A DNA stretch of 9,715 nucleotides from Gemmatimonadota bacterium. GTDB taxonomy: Bacteria; GCA-2686955. Made by a program: the position numbers and the translations under genes. Below are positions 1 to 6,685 of this stretch, piece after piece. The stretch covers positions 1 to 9,715 of the forward strand of contig JALXCG010000880.1 of the NCBI GenBank assembly GCA_026991065.1. Direction: 5' to 3'. Under the pieces are notes generated by a model. It was not told the origin of the DNA and ran no database searches. It saw nothing but the letters and a program-made list of their open reading frames with translations. Every line of letters begins with the position of its first letter. Positions within the stretch are counted from its first letter, which is position 1.

Positions 1-999
1 GGCTATGACCACTGGTTCGAGCAGGCGTTGGTTGGGGCATGGTGGTCAGAGGAGCGCCGGCATCTGGACTACCGGTTCCGCATGGAGCGACCGACCCGCT
101 GGCTGAAGCGTTGGGGGCGCGATGGCCGCCAATCCCTCGTTTTTGAGGAGGTGGAGGGGATTCGCCGCTGGGGTTGGCGTTTCGAGCGTTGGGGGGCGCG
201 CAACAAGATCTATCCGCCGCGCCACCATCTCGGGCTGGAGGTGGAGCGCTGGGCCGTCGACGAGCGCTTGGCGGATACCGGGTGGAAACCGGGGAACACG
301 CATCTTCTGGGGGTCTTTTATGACGTTGCGCCGCGGGTCTATCCGGTGGACTTTTACGCCGCATTCCACTATCGCCACGGGACCGGCCTGTTTCAGGGGG
401 ATTTCACTTACGATAAGCTCGCCGCGTTTTTTGCGGCCGACGCTGCGTGGCCGAACTCTCCTCTGGAGTTCCATCTGGGGAGCTTCATCGGGTTGAGTTC
501 GGAGTCGACACCTTCCCACGAGCGTTTCTTTGTGGCGGGCGCCGGCTTGATGGAGCGCCACGCCGCGCCGTGGCTGGCAACACCGGGTGGGGCGCCCGAT
601 GATGTTCATCTGTGGCTGCCGGGGCAGGGCAATGTGCGGGGTTATTTCGGTACCGCCGGGGATTTTTCCGCCCAGCGCATGGCTGCCCTGCAGGCGGAGG
701 TCGCTGCTCCGCTCCCCCTGTTGGCACCGCTGGTTTCCTGGGCTGTCAACTCTCCGCGGATCTTTCTCTTCGGCGATCTGGCCAGCCCCGGCGGCGAAGG
801 TGTGCCGATGGCGAATCTCGGCACTTTGAAGGATGGCGGCGTCGGACTTCGCGGATCTCTGCTGGGAACTTTTCCCCTGGAACTCTCGTTTCCGCTCTGG
901 GTGAGTCATCCGGAACTGGTGGATGGCTCCAGCTCTTTCGACTTCCGTTGGCGGCTCTCGCTGCGGGCACCCTGGAGCGAACCTTTGTTGCACCGCTGA
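1..999 (+). CDS. C-terminal part of an outer-membrane beta-barrel protein (Omp85-like motifs), cut by left edge
   Basis: The frame is open from base 1 to the TGA at 997-999, so 332 residues are visible and the start lies outside the window. A TTG at 28 is possible but nothing favours it. The visible part has alternating aromatic and polar stretches typical of outer-membrane strands. It also shows, in order, motifs seen in the last strands of Omp85/BamA-type barrels: VRGY (residues 212-215, counting from base 1), EVAAPL (233-238), FLFGD (255-259), GVGLR (280-284), LELSFPL (293-299), and a last strand FDFRWRLSLRAPW (313-325) near the C terminus. Similar barrels are also found as C-terminal domains of long proteins, for example some M1-type metallopeptidases in Gram-negative bacteria. 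The W/R-rich first 80 visible residues would suit such a linker, but no peptidase motif is visible. Role (insertion, secretion or anchored protease) cannot be decided. The next gene is on the same strand after 117 bases. Confidence 0.72.
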   Translation, partial: GYDHWFEQALVGAWWSEERRHLDYRFRMERPTRWLKRWGRDGRQSLVFEEVEGIRRWGWRFERWGARNKIYPPRHHLGLEVERWAVDERLADTGWKPGNTHLLGVFYDVAPRVYPVDFYAAFHYRHGTGLFQGDFTYDKLAAFFAADAAWPNSPLEFHLGSFIGLSSESTPSHERFFVAGAGLMERHAAPWLATPGGAPDDVHLWLPGQGNVRGYFGTAGDFSAQRMAALQAEVAAPLPLLAPLVSWAVNSPRIFLFGDLASPGGEGVPMANLGTLKDGGVGLRGSLLGTFPLELSFPLWVSHPELVDGSSSFDFRWRLSLRAPWSEPLLHR

Positions 1000-1103
1000 C
1001 GCGGGCATTGTCGTTGATCTCTTCTTTTTGCTATCGGAAACCTGTGGACCGGATCGGTGACAGCCGTTCAGGTCTCCGGTAGAACGCTCCCGGTCCAGCA
1101 TGT

Positions 1104-1108
1104 GAGGG
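1104..1108 (+). promoter_or_regulatory. Ribosome binding site that fixes a TTG start
   Basis: GAGGG lies 8 bases before the TTG at 1117. An in-frame TGA at 1111-1113 excludes any earlier start, and no good ATG or GTG follows before the first membrane helix. This is why the uncommon TTG is chosen. Confidence 0.6.
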
Positions 1109-1116
1109 CTTGAAAG

Positions 1117-2964
1117 TTGCCGAAGAGTTATCCCCCCGGGACACGTGACTGGTTTGGCGCTCTGCGTCGCGGACTTGTTTGGGCCATTGCTGGCAGCGCT
1201 CTGGGTGCCCTGGCCGTTGAGTGGCAGTTGGCGCGACTGCTGGAGTTGATGCCGCTTTTTGGGGACTTCTTGCGCGTCTGGCGCTATTTTGCTCTCTATT
1301 GGGGAGGGCCGGTGGCGCTGACGGCGCTGTTGATCGAACTTCTGGTCGTGGCGTTCTGGGGCGCGCGCGCGGTACCTGGGCGAAGCGCGGCCACCACAAC
1401 CCTGGGGCTTGCCGGTGGCTCGCTTCTGGCACCCGCATGGGTTCTTGCACAGCGGCCGTTCGAACTGCATGATCCGAAAATTCTGGCGCTGGCGGGGGCC
1501 GCGCTGCTTCTGTCGCTGCTTTTGGCCTATCTCGTTGCGCGACTCCTGGTCCGGCCAAATCGGGGTGGACCCTGGTGGGCTGCGCCGGTGGTCTTGGTTC
1601 TGCTGCTGGTGGGGATCGGTCGCTCATTTCGTTTGCCGGAGCCGCAGGGAGATCCACAGCAGATTCAGAGCGCCATCCAGGACACGGGGCGGCGGGTTTT
1701 GCTCCTGGGCATCGACGGAGCGACTTGGCGGGTGATCGACCCGATGCTCGCGCGCGGCGAACTGCCGAACTTTCGCCGTCTGGTCGAGGAGGGCGCGCGC
1801 GGCACCCTGTACTCGACGGTTTCCCCGATTCAGCCGCTGATCAACAGTGCCTCCAGCGGAATGCGCTCGCCCGTGCTCTGGACCACGGTGATCACGGGGC
1901 GGGAACCACGCGACCACGGTATCCTGGACATGGAGGTCACCTTTGTCCCCGGCCTGGAGGAGCCGATTCCTTTTCGCCTGCCGATCGACTCGCCGGACCT
2001 CAGCTATCTGCCGAGTAATGCCGGTATGCGGCGCGTCAAGTCGCTCTGGAACATCCTCTCCGATGGCGGCAAGCGGGTGGGCAGCATCGCCTGGTGGCCT
2101 TCGTGGCCGCTGGACCATGTGAACGGGTTCATTGTCTCTGACCGCTATCGTGGGGAGGCCGATGGCTCGGGCCGCATCGAACCGCTTGACCTGATCGATC
2201 GTTACCAGTTGCCGGAGTTGGCTCAGGCGTTCACCATCGGAGATGTTTTCCAGCTCTGCGAAGGTGAAGAGATGGACCGCTCAGTGGTCCCCGGGCGGGT
2301 CGAGAAGCTGTTCCGCATGGACCATCTGGCCATGGTTGCGGGACCGCTTCTGGCGGAGCGGGAGCCATGGGACTTTTTCTCGATGTATGTCAAGAGCCCG
2401 GACGTGGTGCAACACAATTTCTGGGAGTATCACGACAAGGGGCCGGGGCTGGAGCATCGCCGGCAGATCGATCTTGACTACGACCCGGTCGAGGGGGTCT
2501 ACCGCTATGTCGATGACATGCTTGGTTGGCTGATCTCTGTGCTGGATGACAATACCGACCTGATCATCATTTCAGACCATGGGGGAGGCCCCTGGCTGAC
2601 CGAGCACGGCTTGATCCTGGATCTGTGGAAGAGTGCGGAGCGCTCCCGCTGGAGTGGTAACCACCGCAAGGACGGGATCTTCCTCATGTGGGGTCCCGAT
2701 GTGCGCCGGGGTGTTGAATTGGAGCGCCCGGTCAAGCTGGCGGATGCGGCGCCGACCGCCCTGTACCTCATGGGATTCCCGGTGGCGAAGGATTTTTCCG
2801 GCGAGCCGCGGGTTGACGGGCTGGATCCGGAGCTGGTTGCGAATCGACCCGTGACCTACATCCCGTCGTATGAAACCGAACTCAAGCGGGGGCAGGTCTA
2901 CGTGGATCCGGCCCTCGATTCCAGCATCGAAAAGGAGTTGCGGTCGCTGGGGTATCTGAACTAG
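1117..2964 (+). CDS. Membrane-anchored alkaline phosphatase superfamily protein (type I phosphodiesterase/nucleotide pyrophosphatase-like)
   Basis: The 615-residue protein has two parts. Residues 17-171 hold about five hydrophobic helices (near 17-36, 59-81, 92-112, 121-145 and 153-170), which would place the remainder outside the inner membrane. Residues 192-560 form an alkaline-phosphatase-superfamily domain with the expected metal and nucleophile motifs: LLLGIDGATW (Asp200), LWTTVITG (probable nucleophile Thr256), SPDVVQHNFWEY (Asp429, His433), IIISDHGGG (Asp487, His488) and GNHRKDG (His516). Known members hydrolyse or transfer phosphate or sulfate esters; the substrate here is unknown. 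The end LRSLGYLN resembles the LGYL tail common in this superfamily. The start is TTG with GAGGG 8 bases upstream. It faces a polysaccharide gene cluster head-on, and its stop shares a CTAG with the opposing gene. Modification of an envelope lipid or glycan is plausible from topology and position only. Confidence 0.86.
   Translation: MPKSYPPGTRDWFGALRRGLVWAIAGSALGALAVEWQLARLLELMPLFGDFLRVWRYFALYWGGPVALTALLIELLVVAFWGARAVPGRSAATTTLGLAGGSLLAPAWVLAQRPFELHDPKILALAGAALLLSLLLAYLVARLLVRPNRGGPWWAAPVVLVLLLVGIGRSFRLPEPQGDPQQIQSAIQDTGRRVLLLGIDGATWRVIDPMLARGELPNFRRLVEEGARGTLYSTVSPIQPLINSASSGMRSPVLWTTVITGREPRDHGILDMEVTFVPGLEEPIPFRLPIDSPDLSYLPSNAGMRRVKSLWNILSDGGKRVGSIAWWPSWPLDHVNGFIVSDRYRGEADGSGRIEPLDLIDRYQLPELAQAFTIGDVFQLCEGEEMDRSVVPGRVEKLFRMDHLAMVAGPLLAEREPWDFFSMYVKSPDVVQHNFWEYHDKGPGLEHRRQIDLDYDPVEGVYRYVDDMLGWLISVLDDNTDLIIISDHGGGPWLTEHGLILDLWKSAERSRWSGNHRKDGIFLMWGPDVRRGVELERPVKLADAAPTALYLMGFPVAKDFSGEPRVDGLDPELVANRPVTYIPSYETELKRGQVYVDPALDSSIEKELRSLGYLN
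2961..2964. other. CTAG shared by two convergent stop codons
   Basis: On the plus strand TAG at 2962-2964 ends the phosphodiesterase-like gene. On the minus strand the complement of 2961-2963 reads TAG and ends the small membrane protein. The palindrome thus serves as the stop on both strands, with no intergenic space for a conventional terminator. Confidence 0.95.
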
Positions 2965-3248
2965 AAAAGCATCATCATGAGCGCCTGGCCGCGCCAGAGG
3001 ATGAACCCGAAGAAGGCGTAGACCAGCAGATTGAGCAGGACCAAGTCGAGCATGGAACGCTCGGAATCACGCTTGAGCATGTAGTGGATTCGGGTCGCCT
3101 CTTTCTGCACCATCCAGCGACCGCGGTAGAAAACCCGGCCCATCTCGCGCTGACTCTGCGTATCCTCGCGCAGTCGCGGCAGGAGCAGTTGGCGACAAGC
3201 CGCGCGAACGGCCTGTATGCGGGTTGCTTCGGTGGTGTGTTTCGCCAT
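2961..3248 (-). CDS. Small protein with one C-terminal membrane helix, unknown function
   Basis: This 95-residue protein is not a family I recognise. Residues 1-63 are basic and likely helical (many Arg, Lys and Gln, with a GRWMVQKEATRI segment). Residues 67-86 (LDLVLLNLLVYAFFGFILW region) form a single hydrophobic helix, followed by a short tail ending MMMLF. There is no signal peptide, so the N-terminal part is probably cytoplasmic. The ATG at 3248 lies 7 bases after the stop of the preceding small gene, with only a weak GGA-type site in front, so translation probably depends on reinitiation. It is the last gene of the polymerase/co-polymerase run, and its stop overlaps the stop of the opposing gene. 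By position it may assist or regulate the Wzz-type protein. That it is a real gene is supported by tight packing and a clean membrane helix; its function is not supported. Confidence 0.72.
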   Translation of the reverse strand: MAKHTTEATRIQAVRAACRQLLLPRLREDTQSQREMGRVFYRGRWMVQKEATRIHYMLKRDSERSMLDLVLLNLLVYAFFGFILWRGQALMMMLF

Positions 3249-3255
3249 CTGGTTG

Positions 3256-3531
3256 CTATCCGGGAATGAACTGGCTGCTGATATAGACCCAGGCGTAGAA
3301 TCCGCCGATCGCTGAAAAGAGGCCGATGCTGATTTCGAAAAGAAGGCGGATCAGCCAGCGGTAGCGATGGGTGACGAAATCGTCCTCGCTGGGAATGCGT
3401 CCGGCTGCCGCCTCCTCGGCGGCAACTTGGGAGTAGTAGTCGGCAATCTCTTCCTCCAGCGTGCGGCGTTCGAGCGGTGTGAGCAGCTCGAGAAGTTGCG
3501 AGGAGGCGGAGGCTTTCGGTTGCGGGCTCAC
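3256..3531 (-). CDS. Small acidic protein with one C-terminal membrane helix, unknown function
   Basis: This 91-residue protein is not recognised. A Ser/Ala-rich start is followed by an acidic, helix-prone segment (LTPLERRTLEEEIADYYSQ, about residues 17-35, then AAEEAAAGRIPSEDD). A basic stretch THRYRW (54-59) comes just before one hydrophobic helix (about 61-86) and a short tail. The basic residues before the helix and the lack of a signal peptide suggest a cytoplasmic N terminus. The start is GTG at 3531, overlapping the TGA of the Wzz-type gene as GTGA (3528-3531), which argues for translational coupling and a 1:1 relationship. It shares its layout (soluble helical N terminus, C-terminal anchor) with the next gene, though I see no clear sequence similarity between them. 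A partner of the kinase-less co-polymerase is a reasonable guess only. Confidence 0.74.
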   Translation of the reverse strand: MSPQPKASASSQLLELLTPLERRTLEEEIADYYSQVAAEEAAAGRIPSEDDFVTHRYRWLIRLLFEISIGLFSAIGGFYAWVYISSQFIPG

Positions 3532-4916
3532 GATGCGTTTCCCGGCCGATCGCGATGCATCGCTTCGAGCATCGCTTGATCAAGGAAAACCACGCCGTTG
3601 ACAGCACGTTCCCGCTCCAGGTCACTGCGCTCGATCAAGACGCAGTAGACCAGTGAGACCACCAGCGCGAGCGCGACACTGACCAGGATGTTGCCGATCA
3701 GATTTGGATAGCGGGGCTCGCTGGGATCGGAGGGCCCGTCGATGATTTCGAAGGTGGTCATCTCACGGACCCCCTGAACTTTGACCTCCTCCAGCTGAGC
3801 CTGCAGAGATTGTTCGATCTTGCGATCGCGCGCCACATCCTCGGTTAGCCGTTGCATCGCCACCCGCGTTGCCGGGGCGTTGATCGCTGCTTCATTCAGC
3901 GTGTTGAAGACTTCTTCCAGGGCGTCGCGCTCCGCCCGCAGTGCTTCATTGTTGACCCGCTCGTTGATATAGCTTGACTGGATCGAAGATTGAATCGAAT
4001 TCAGGCCCTGGGTTTCGACTTTGAGGTTACGTTCGATCTCTTGGCGGAGCAGTTGGTGGAGTTCTGCCAGTGCTGCTTCGGTGGAAGCAATCGTGGGGTG
4101 TGAAGCGGTCAGCTCATGGCCGCTGGTGGCCAGGACTACCTCCTTTTGCGCAATCTGGCGCCGCAACTCGGTGATGACTGGGCTCTCCGCCAGTTGCTCG
4201 TTGCCGATCTCGATCTCCGCCTTCTTGAGTTCTTCGCGCAGCGTGGCGAGTCGACCATTGGACTCGCGCAGGGCGACCAGGGTTTGATCGATGCGGTCGG
4301 CGAAGGTGCTGCGTTTCGCGACCAGGAGTTGCAGCTCCTGGTCCAGGTTGACGATCTCCTCTTGACGATGATACTCAAGCAACTCCTCCTCCGCCTTCTC
4401 GCGCCGCGCGACAACGGATTCAAGCTCTCTTTCGATGAACTCGCGCACGCGTCGATTGTTGTCCAGAGAGATCTTGCGAAAGAGACTGTTGATGGAGTCG
4501 TACATTCGCATCACCGTCTTTTGTCCATCCTCAACTTTGCGCACATAGGCGGTGATGGTGACGATTCCGGTGTCTTCAACATCGATGTCGGCGGTTTGAG
4601 TGCTGATCGGTTCCCCGGCGATCTCCTGGGCGACCTCCTTGATCGATTTGAGCGAGAGCAAGTCGGAGATTGAGCCGACCTCCGTGTCTCCGGCCATCGG
4701 CAGAAGCGGACGCATGATCTCGTTGGAGGGGGGGAGAGAGATGCCCGCGGCCGGCGCCTTGCGCGGCATCAGGCAGTGGAGAGTGATCTCGTACACCGGC
4801 GGGAAGACCGCTGACAGGACAAAACTGGCAGCCACTGATACCAGCAGAATCACCAGAATCGACCGGCGGCGCGCGACAACGACGCGCATTAGATCGAGGA
4901 AACTCAATTCTCTCAT
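3528..4916 (-). CDS. Wzz/GumC-type polysaccharide co-polymerase (chain-length determinant), no kinase domain
   Basis: The 462-residue inner-membrane protein has the standard layout of this family. A short cytoplasmic start MRELSFLDLM is followed by TM1 (about 19-38), a periplasmic Wzz domain (40-150, with VEDTGIVTITAY near 113-124), and long coiled coils (about 155-235 and 275-345) rich in Glu, Arg and Lys. A SHPTI motif (272-276) and a proline-rich DPSEPRYPN segment (397-405) precede TM2 (406-428). It ends about 34 residues after TM2, so the tyrosine autokinase domain of some relatives is absent. Such proteins oligomerise and control the length of polymer made by a Wzy-type enzyme. The ATG at 4916 overlaps the TGA of the preceding polymerase gene (ATGA, 4913-4916), and the stop overlaps the next start (GTGA). 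The neighbouring polymerase/ligase supports the assignment. Confidence 0.9.
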   Translation of the reverse strand: MRELSFLDLMRVVVARRRSILVILLVSVAASFVLSAVFPPVYEITLHCLMPRKAPAAGISLPPSNEIMRPLLPMAGDTEVGSISDLLSLKSIKEVAQEIAGEPISTQTADIDVEDTGIVTITAYVRKVEDGQKTVMRMYDSINSLFRKISLDNNRRVREFIERELESVVARREKAEEELLEYHRQEEIVNLDQELQLLVAKRSTFADRIDQTLVALRESNGRLATLREELKKAEIEIGNEQLAESPVITELRRQIAQKEVVLATSGHELTASHPTIASTEAALAELHQLLRQEIERNLKVETQGLNSIQSSIQSSYINERVNNEALRAERDALEEVFNTLNEAAINAPATRVAMQRLTEDVARDRKIEQSLQAQLEEVKVQGVREMTTFEIIDGPSDPSEPRYPNLIGNILVSVALALVVSLVYCVLIERSDLERERAVNGVVFLDQAMLEAMHRDRPGNAS

Positions 4917-6418
4917 ATGCTGCTTACCCGGGGGAGATTTCGCACCAACTCATCACGGCGGTGTTTAGTCAGTATGTTGTGTCCGGCCTTCTGGCGCAAG
5001 TGGAGCGACAAGGCTTCGATCGACCCAAGAAGAAGAAAGTTGATGTGGAGGTGGAGAGCCTGCTCGAACTGTTGCACAAAGAGACTGAGCATGAGCATGG
5101 AGAATAGGACCACGGCAGCGGCTCGGTCCTCGGGACTTATCGCCTGTAGGATATTCTGAATGGCGCGCGAGATGCCGTGCAAGTAGAGGCCGATGACCGC
5201 CAGGGCGCCGACAAAACCGAATTCGGTGAGCGCCATGACGAATGAGTTGTGGACATTGAGGCCTTCCAGGTTTCCTGGATAACGCCTGAAAGCATCGAGG
5301 CCGGTTCCCAACCAGGGGTGGCGCATGATTGCCTGCAGGCCGAGCTTGAGGATCCGTACCCGATAGTCGACGGATGATGTTTTGGCGCTGATCAACACAT
5401 CGAGAGTGGCGGTCAGCCCGCCCGCGACGACGAAAAGGCCTCCAAAGACAGTGACGGCCAGGATGTAGCGCGTGGCCCAGCGGGGCCACAGCAGTGGCGG
5501 CAGGATCACGGTGGTGACGATTGCAACTCCGAGCCAGGATGTGCGGCTGAAGGAGCAGATCAAGCCCACCAAAAGCAGTGCTTGGAGGAGGAGGGTAGGG
5601 ACGTAGGATTTGGGGCGCAACTTTGGCACCGCGAAACGCAAAAGGAGCATGAACGAGCCGTAGGCTTCGGCCTGTCCAAGGTAGACCGGATGCTTGAACA
5701 GACCGGTTGCGCGCAGAAAGGTGATGCCTCCAAGTGTGAAAAAGCGCTTCGAGCCCTCCGACTGAGGCATGAGCGATGTCATGATGCCGAACAGGCCATA
5801 AGCCGCGACCTGATAAATGGCAACCGCGGCGGTGATGGCTGCAAAGACCAGAAAGACTTTGGCAACGAGAAGAAAGTCATCCCAGGTGCGCAGATAGTTG
5901 ACGATGAAGAGCGTCGAGAGAATGCGGGAAAACGGCTGAACGAGTATTTGTGCTTGATAGGGGGATCCGCCCCGGGTGTACATGTGCAGGCTGAGGGCAC
6001 AGGCGACGAAATAGAGCAAAACCCACCAGTTGACCGGGGTAATGCGGAGGCGAATGTCATGCCCGGCGACTGCCGCAACAAGCAGGACGGCGTAATAGAA
6101 GAGCAGGAGTGACCCGACGTAGGGTCCCGGCAGGAGCGAGAAAAAATAGCCCGCGAAGAGCAGAACGAGAAAGACCTGTCTGGCCGGGAAGCGGGGCAGC
6201 GCGGCGCGCAGGCGCCCCGCCAAAACGGCTACGCAGCCGAGTGTTACGGTGAGGATCGCCGTAGTATAGGGAAAGCGCTCGACGTTCTTGAGAAGAAGCG
6301 GAATGTCTTCGCAGTCGATCCAGATTTGGGCCCAGGGCGAAACCGCCACGGCAAGAGGAACCAGCAGCCCGGCGCTCAGTGCAAGGAGATAGAATGGTCG
6401 CCGCTGGGTCATGGGCAT
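4913..6418 (-). CDS. O-antigen polymerase/ligase family membrane protein (Wzy/WaaL-type)
   Basis: The 501-residue protein has roughly ten to twelve hydrophobic helices and carries the Wzy_C/O-antigen ligase signature. Landmarks are RATGLFKHPVYLG (236-248), SFSRTSWLG (289-297, Arg292), a periplasmic loop with VDYRVRILKLG and IMRHPWLGTGLDAF (350-377), and LNVHNSFVMALTEFGFVG (387-404, His390). Equivalent Arg and His residues are needed for catalysis in WaaL ligases. The enzyme would join lipid-linked glycan units in the periplasm (Wzy) or move the glycan to an acceptor lipid or protein (ligase); sequence alone does not separate these. The adjacent co-polymerase slightly favours polymerisation. 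Start choice: ATG at 6418 with GGTGA 7 bases upstream; a second ATG at 6412 is possible. About 30 charged residues follow the last helix. It is the first gene after the 267-base leader. Confidence 0.88.
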   Translation of the reverse strand: MPMTQRRPFYLLALSAGLLVPLAVAVSPWAQIWIDCEDIPLLLKNVERFPYTTAILTVTLGCVAVLAGRLRAALPRFPARQVFLVLLFAGYFFSLLPGPYVGSLLLFYYAVLLVAAVAGHDIRLRITPVNWWVLLYFVACALSLHMYTRGGSPYQAQILVQPFSRILSTLFIVNYLRTWDDFLLVAKVFLVFAAITAAVAIYQVAAYGLFGIMTSLMPQSEGSKRFFTLGGITFLRATGLFKHPVYLGQAEAYGSFMLLLRFAVPKLRPKSYVPTLLLQALLLVGLICSFSRTSWLGVAIVTTVILPPLLWPRWATRYILAVTVFGGLFVVAGGLTATLDVLISAKTSSVDYRVRILKLGLQAIMRHPWLGTGLDAFRRYPGNLEGLNVHNSFVMALTEFGFVGALAVIGLYLHGISRAIQNILQAISPEDRAAAVVLFSMLMLSLFVQQFEQALHLHINFLLLGSIEALSLHLRQKAGHNILTKHRRDELVRNLPRVSSI

Positions 6419-6425
6419 GGCGCTT

Positions 6426-6430
6426 CACCG
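6426..6430 (-). promoter_or_regulatory. Shine-Dalgarno site of the polymerase/ligase gene (GGTGA-type)
   Basis: The minus strand reads GGTGA (complement of 6430-6426 plus the adjoining base 6425), leaving six to seven bases before the ATG at 6418. Spacing fits the 6418 start better than the alternative ATG at 6412. Confidence 0.45.
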
Positions 6431-6543
6431 GTATCAGAATTGCGCGGGAACGAAGGATTTCGTTGGTAGCCAGTCGAGCGCGCGTCGACCGCAGCCATCG
6501 GCGACCGGTGCAAAGGAGAGATTCGCACTGCTCGTCGCACCGG
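6426..6543 (-). promoter_or_regulatory. Complementary leader elements that could hide the ribosome binding site
   Basis: Reading the minus strand, CCGGTGC (6543-6537, element A) is followed by its perfect complement GCACCGG (6511-6505, element B) across a 25-base loop. A third copy of the first type, CCGGTG (6431-6426, element C), contains the GGTGA binding site of the gene starting at 6418. B can pair with A (7 bp) or with C (6 bp, 73-base loop), but not both. The A-B pair is the more stable. CCGGTG is not rare in GC-rich DNA, so chance is a real alternative. Confidence 0.2.
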
Positions 6544-6635
6544 AGTAGAAGGGAAAGCCGGAGGCGTCGCGCGCGAATTCACTCCTCTTGTGCGGGGGGG
6601 AAGCACACTCTGGAAGAATGAAATGGGAAAGAAAA

Positions 6636-6664
6636 TTGATAGCCTGATTTTGGCATCAATGCAA
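6636..6664 (-). promoter_or_regulatory. Possible sigma70-like promoter for the polymerase operon
   Basis: On the minus strand TTGCAT (6664-6659) is followed after exactly 17 bases by TATCAA (6641-6636). The match to consensus is partial (3 of 6 and 4 of 6), but the spacing and the AT-rich surroundings are right. Transcription would start about 210 bases before the ATG at 6418. The organism's sigma-factor preference is unknown. Confidence 0.25.
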
Positions 6665-6685
6665 GTGAGAAGCTGGTGTGACGTG

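Larger units (their letters stand above)
6419..6685 (-). promoter_or_regulatory. 267-base leader region upstream of the polymerase/co-polymerase genes
   Basis: This is the only sizeable gap in an otherwise overlapping or tightly packed minus-strand run, so it probably separates two transcription or regulation units. The part at 6601-6665 is clearly richer in A and T than the surroundings and holds a possible promoter. The part at 6426-6543 holds complementary GC-rich elements, one of which contains the ribosome binding site. No T-rich terminator hairpin is visible after the upstream stop at 6686. Confidence 0.45.

Noticed and set aside
1000-1116. Possible promoter TTGTCG-17-TATCGG and short inverted repeat ACCG-GAT-CGGT between the two plus-strand genes
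   Set aside because: The -10 matches only three of six bases and the repeat is only 4 bp. The gap holds no convincing signal beyond the GAGGG ribosome binding site.
46-1470. 474-codon open frame on the minus strand, antisense to the barrel gene and the start of the phosphodiesterase gene
   Set aside because: Its composition (Pro, Arg, Gln and His rich, no hydrophobic core or motif) is that of a mirror frame of GC-rich coding DNA. The plus-strand frames have clear family motifs.
2985-2997. Hairpin CTGGC-CGC-GCCAG just after the plus-strand stop codon
   Set aside because: Only a 5-bp stem, no T tract on either side, and it lies within the coding sequence of the opposing gene. Not enough for a terminator call.
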